Shown here: piece after piece, positions 6,760-8,355 of the stretch
Numbering within the stretch: the first letter of the stretch is position 1
Layout of the letters: every line of letters begins with the position of its first letter
Made by a program: the position numbers and the translations under genes
The notes under the pieces: generated by a model
Database searches by the model: none
What the model was told of the DNA's origin: nothing
What the model saw: the letters and a program-made list of their open reading frames with translations, nothing else
NCBI GenBank assembly: GCA_030146905.1
Contig: JASLAV010000836.1
Coordinates: 1 to 8,355, forward strand
Origin: Lentzea sp.
GTDB taxonomy: Bacteria > Actinomycetota > Actinomycetes > Mycobacteriales > Pseudonocardiaceae
Reading direction: 5' to 3'
Length of the DNA stretch: 8,355 nucleotides

Positions 6760-7076
6760 AGGAGCTCCTCCGGGATGTCTGCAACCCTTGCGCGCAGCCA
6801 CTCGCCCAGCGCCTTCGCCTGCGGGTCGAACCGCGTGCTGCTCGCCACGCCGTCGCCCAGCAGCCCGTGCAGGACGAAGTTGAGCGCCCTGAGGTTCGGC
6901 AGCTCGTACCGGCTCACGTCCCCCGCCTCCGGCAGCAGCTCCTTGAGCTTCTCGACGGTCAGGAACCCGCGGAGCCACTCGTAGGCCTCGTCACCGCGCA
7001 CCCACACGCCGAGGTTCGCGTCCCCGCCCTTGTCACCGCTGCGCGCACCGGCGATCGTTCCCAGCGGCCGCTTCAC
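6756..7076 (-). CDS. small AtuA C-terminal-domain protein (AtuA-like ferredoxin-fold), stand-alone
   Basis: This 106-residue protein contains GARSGDKGGDANLGV (10-24) and RYELPNLRALNFVL (56-69), the two signatures of the domain that forms the C-terminus of long AtuA proteins in Pseudomonas-type terpene loci. Here it is a separate gene placed immediately after the DUF1446 gene, with the GTG start overlapping that stop as GTGA. The two products probably act as a two-chain AtuA. The molecular function of the family is not established; in Pseudomonas, AtuA is linked to growth on acyclic terpenes. No metal-binding cysteine set, signal peptide or membrane segment is seen. The GTG is preceded by GGTGG with a four-base spacer and by AGGG slightly further up. 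Confidence in the family is high and in any catalytic role low. Confidence 0.88.
   Translation of the reverse strand: MKRPLGTIAGARSGDKGGDANLGVWVRGDEAYEWLRGFLTVEKLKELLPEAGDVSRYELPNLRALNFVLHGLLGDGVASSTRFDPQAKALGEWLRARVADIPEELL
6765..6771 (-). promoter_or_regulatory. ribosome binding site of the upstream acyl-CoA dehydrogenase
   Basis: GGAGGAG on the minus strand, with a five-base spacer (CTCCT) to GTG 6759. It lies within the 3' end of the small AtuA-like gene and fixes the dehydrogenase start. Part of it belongs to a perfect ten-base palindrome, AGGAGCTCCT (6760-6769), which could pair only weakly. Confidence 0.75.
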
Positions 7077-8278
7077 AGCACCACCGCCCTGGCGTCGACC
7101 TCGTCGCGGTGCACGTACGCCGCCCGGTACACGCCGAACGGCGTCCCGTCACCGGGCGGTGCCGTGACGTGGAACCCGGGATAGCTCGCCAGCGCCAGCT
7201 CGATCGCGGCACGGCTGAACCCCTTGGCCCGCCTGGGATCCGTCGTCTTGATCGTCACGTGCAGCAGCGCGCTCGCCTGCTCCTCGGTGGCGGCGTCGCG
7301 CTGGTCGGTGCGGGCGAGTGTCCACGTGAGACCGTCCTCGCCGACGGCGTCGTGCAGCTGCCGCCTGACCAGGGCGGCCTTCTCCTCGACGTCCAGTCCG
7401 GTGAGGACGAACGTCGTGGAGTTCCGGAAGCCGCCCACGGTGTTCAGGCAGACCTTCAGCGTCTCCGGCGGCGGGCTCCCCCTGGTCCCGCTGATCCGCA
7501 CGCCCCTCGGGTGCTCCTCCAGCCGGATCGTGTCGAAGTGCGTCGTGACGTCCGGCCCGAGGTACTCGGGAGCACCGATCTCGTACAGCAGCTGCGCCGT
7601 GACGGTGTCGACCGTGACCGCGCCACCCGTCCCGTCGTGCTTGGTGATCAGGCAGGACCCGTCCTCGTCGACCTCCGCGATCGGGAAGCCGGGCCTGGTC
7701 ACGTCGATCTCGGTGAAGAACGAGTAGTTCCCGCCGGTCGCCTGCGTGCCGCACTCCAGCACGTGGCCCGCCACCGTGGCGCCGGCCAGCCGGTCCCAGT
7801 CGTCGCGCGCCCACCCGAAGTGCGCCGCGGCGGGCCCCACGACGAGGCTCGCGTCGGTGACCCGCCCGGTGACGACGACCTGGGCGCCCTGCTCCAGGCA
7901 CTCCGCGATCTCCCACGCGCCGAGGTAGGCGTTGGCGGTCAACGCCTCCGGGTACCGCGACCTGAGGTCGTCGCCCGTGACGTACCCGACCTTGGCGCCG
8001 AGCTTGCGCGCGAGCCCCTCGGGGTTGAGCCCGCCCGCGTTGGTGACGATCCTGACGCCCTTGTCGAGCGCGAGCGCCAGGCAGTCCTCCATCTGCCGCA
8101 GGAACGTCTTGGCGTATCCCAGCGACGAGTCCTTCATCCGGTCACGGCCGAGGATCAGCATGGTGAGCTCGGCGAGGTAGTCACCGGTCAGCACGTCGAG
8201 CTCGCCGCCTTCGAGCTGCTCGCGCATCGCGGACAGCCGGTCACCGTAGAACCCGGACGCGTTGCCGATCCGGATCAC
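7073..8278 (-). CDS. AtuA-family protein (DUF1446 domain), acyclic terpene utilisation type
   Basis: The 401-residue product is recognisable by the N-terminal GNASGFYGDR (5-14), GDYLAELTM (32-40), TNAGGLNP (79-86), VVVTGRVTDASLVVGPA (134-150) and GHVLECGTQATGGN (171-184). These are conserved blocks of the DUF1446/AtuA family. The protein is soluble, with no signal or membrane segment. Its biochemical activity is unknown; family members sit in operons for citronellol/geraniol and other branched acyl-CoA breakdown, next to carboxylase and dehydrogenase genes, exactly as here. The chain lacks the C-terminal domain of long AtuA proteins, which is supplied by the next gene. The start is the GTG at 8278: it begins at the conserved N-terminal motif, overlaps the previous stop as GTGA, and has GGAGG six bases upstream. 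An in-frame ATG-type extension to 8326 would be shadow sequence of the upstream gene. Confidence 0.9.
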   Translation of the reverse strand: MIRIGNASGFYGDRLSAMREQLEGGELDVLTGDYLAELTMLILGRDRMKDSSLGYAKTFLRQMEDCLALALDKGVRIVTNAGGLNPEGLARKLGAKVGYVTGDDLRSRYPEALTANAYLGAWEIAECLEQGAQVVVTGRVTDASLVVGPAAAHFGWARDDWDRLAGATVAGHVLECGTQATGGNYSFFTEIDVTRPGFPIAEVDEDGSCLITKHDGTGGAVTVDTVTAQLLYEIGAPEYLGPDVTTHFDTIRLEEHPRGVRISGTRGSPPPETLKVCLNTVGGFRNSTTFVLTGLDVEEKAALVRRQLHDAVGEDGLTWTLARTDQRDAATEEQASALLHVTIKTTDPRRAKGFSRAAIELALASYPGFHVTAPPGDGTPFGVYRAAYVHRDEVDARAVVL

Positions 8279-8355
8279 CGGCCACCTCCGGGCGGCCCGG
8301 CGATGGCCTGCGCGATCGGCACCCACTCCCGCGCCACCGGTCCGGTGGCCTCGAC
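8275..8355 (-). CDS. C-terminal 26 residues of an upstream operon gene, cut by the window edge; possibly a TIGR03084-family metal-binding protein
   Basis: A minus-strand frame open from the window edge ends in TGA at 8277-8275, overlapping the AtuA-family start as GTGA. Its visible residues include REWVPIAQAIAGPPGGGR at the very C-terminus. From memory, this ending (W-x-x-IAQA-x-AGPP) resembles the C-terminus of the actinobacterial TIGR03084 proteins, which belong to the DinB/mycothiol-dependent isomerase-like group and are often found beside AtuA genes. Only 26 residues are seen, so the family call is tentative. That the frame is coding is better supported, by the overlap geometry and its G/C-rich third positions. 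Confidence 0.6.
   Translation of the reverse strand, partial: VEATGPVAREWVPIAQAIAGPPGGGR
8283..8289 (-). promoter_or_regulatory. ribosome binding site of the AtuA-family gene
   Basis: On the minus strand the sequence GGAGGTG lies inside the last codons of the upstream gene; its GGAGG core ends six bases before the GTG at 8278. It supports this GTG over the longer open frame starting at 8326. Confidence 0.75.

Noticed and set aside
6760..6978. N-terminal extension of the upstream dehydrogenase to 6978
   Set aside because: The 73 added residues are a shadow of the small AtuA-like gene; the GTG at 6759 has a strong ribosome site and the normal family N-terminus.
5734..6984. Plus-strand open frame of 416 codons opposite the upstream dehydrogenase
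   Set aside because: It is a shadow frame for the same reasons; the opposite strand holds every expected dehydrogenase motif.

Overview
The window is a GC-rich, almost gap-free stretch with strong G/C preference at third codon positions and frequent GTG starts. This points to an actinobacterium. The family mix would suit a Pseudonocardiales-like genome, but that is an inference and no marker gene is present. Everything from about 303 to the right edge is transcribed leftward (minus strand) and reads as one operon. Only the first 360 bases carry a gene on the plus strand.

In transcription order (right to left) the operon holds: the last 26 residues of an upstream protein (8355-8275); an AtuA/DUF1446-family protein (8278-7073); a small stand-alone protein matching the C-terminal domain of larger AtuA proteins (7076-6756); an acyl-CoA dehydrogenase (6759-5647); the carboxyltransferase (beta) subunit (5647-4097) and the biotin carboxylase plus biotin carrier (alpha) subunit (4091-2259) of an acyl-CoA carboxylase; a second acyl-CoA dehydrogenase (2262-1123); and an alpha/beta hydrolase (1109-303). 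Nearly every junction is a stop/start overlap, mostly GTGA, which implies one transcript with coupled translation. The operon promoter lies beyond the right edge.

The gene set resembles the acyclic terpene (atu: citronellol/geraniol) and leucine/isovalerate (liu) catabolic loci of Pseudomonas. There an acyl-CoA dehydrogenase makes an alpha,beta-unsaturated 3-methyl acyl-CoA, and a biotin-dependent carboxylase of the MCC/GCC type carboxylates its gamma (methyl) carbon. AtuA-family proteins accompany the terpene version. The likely job here is catabolism of a 3-methyl-branched, possibly isoprenoid, acyl-CoA. The exact substrate cannot be read from sequence. The hydratase and lyase needed to finish such a pathway are not in the window.

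At the left edge, the plus-strand gene is the C-terminal part of a protein that resembles the C-terminal half of actinobacterial helix-turn-helix regulators. It converges on the hydrolase gene and overlaps it tail-to-tail by 58 bases. No RNA genes, insertion sequences, CRISPR arrays, attachment sites or gene-free stretches over 300 bases were seen.
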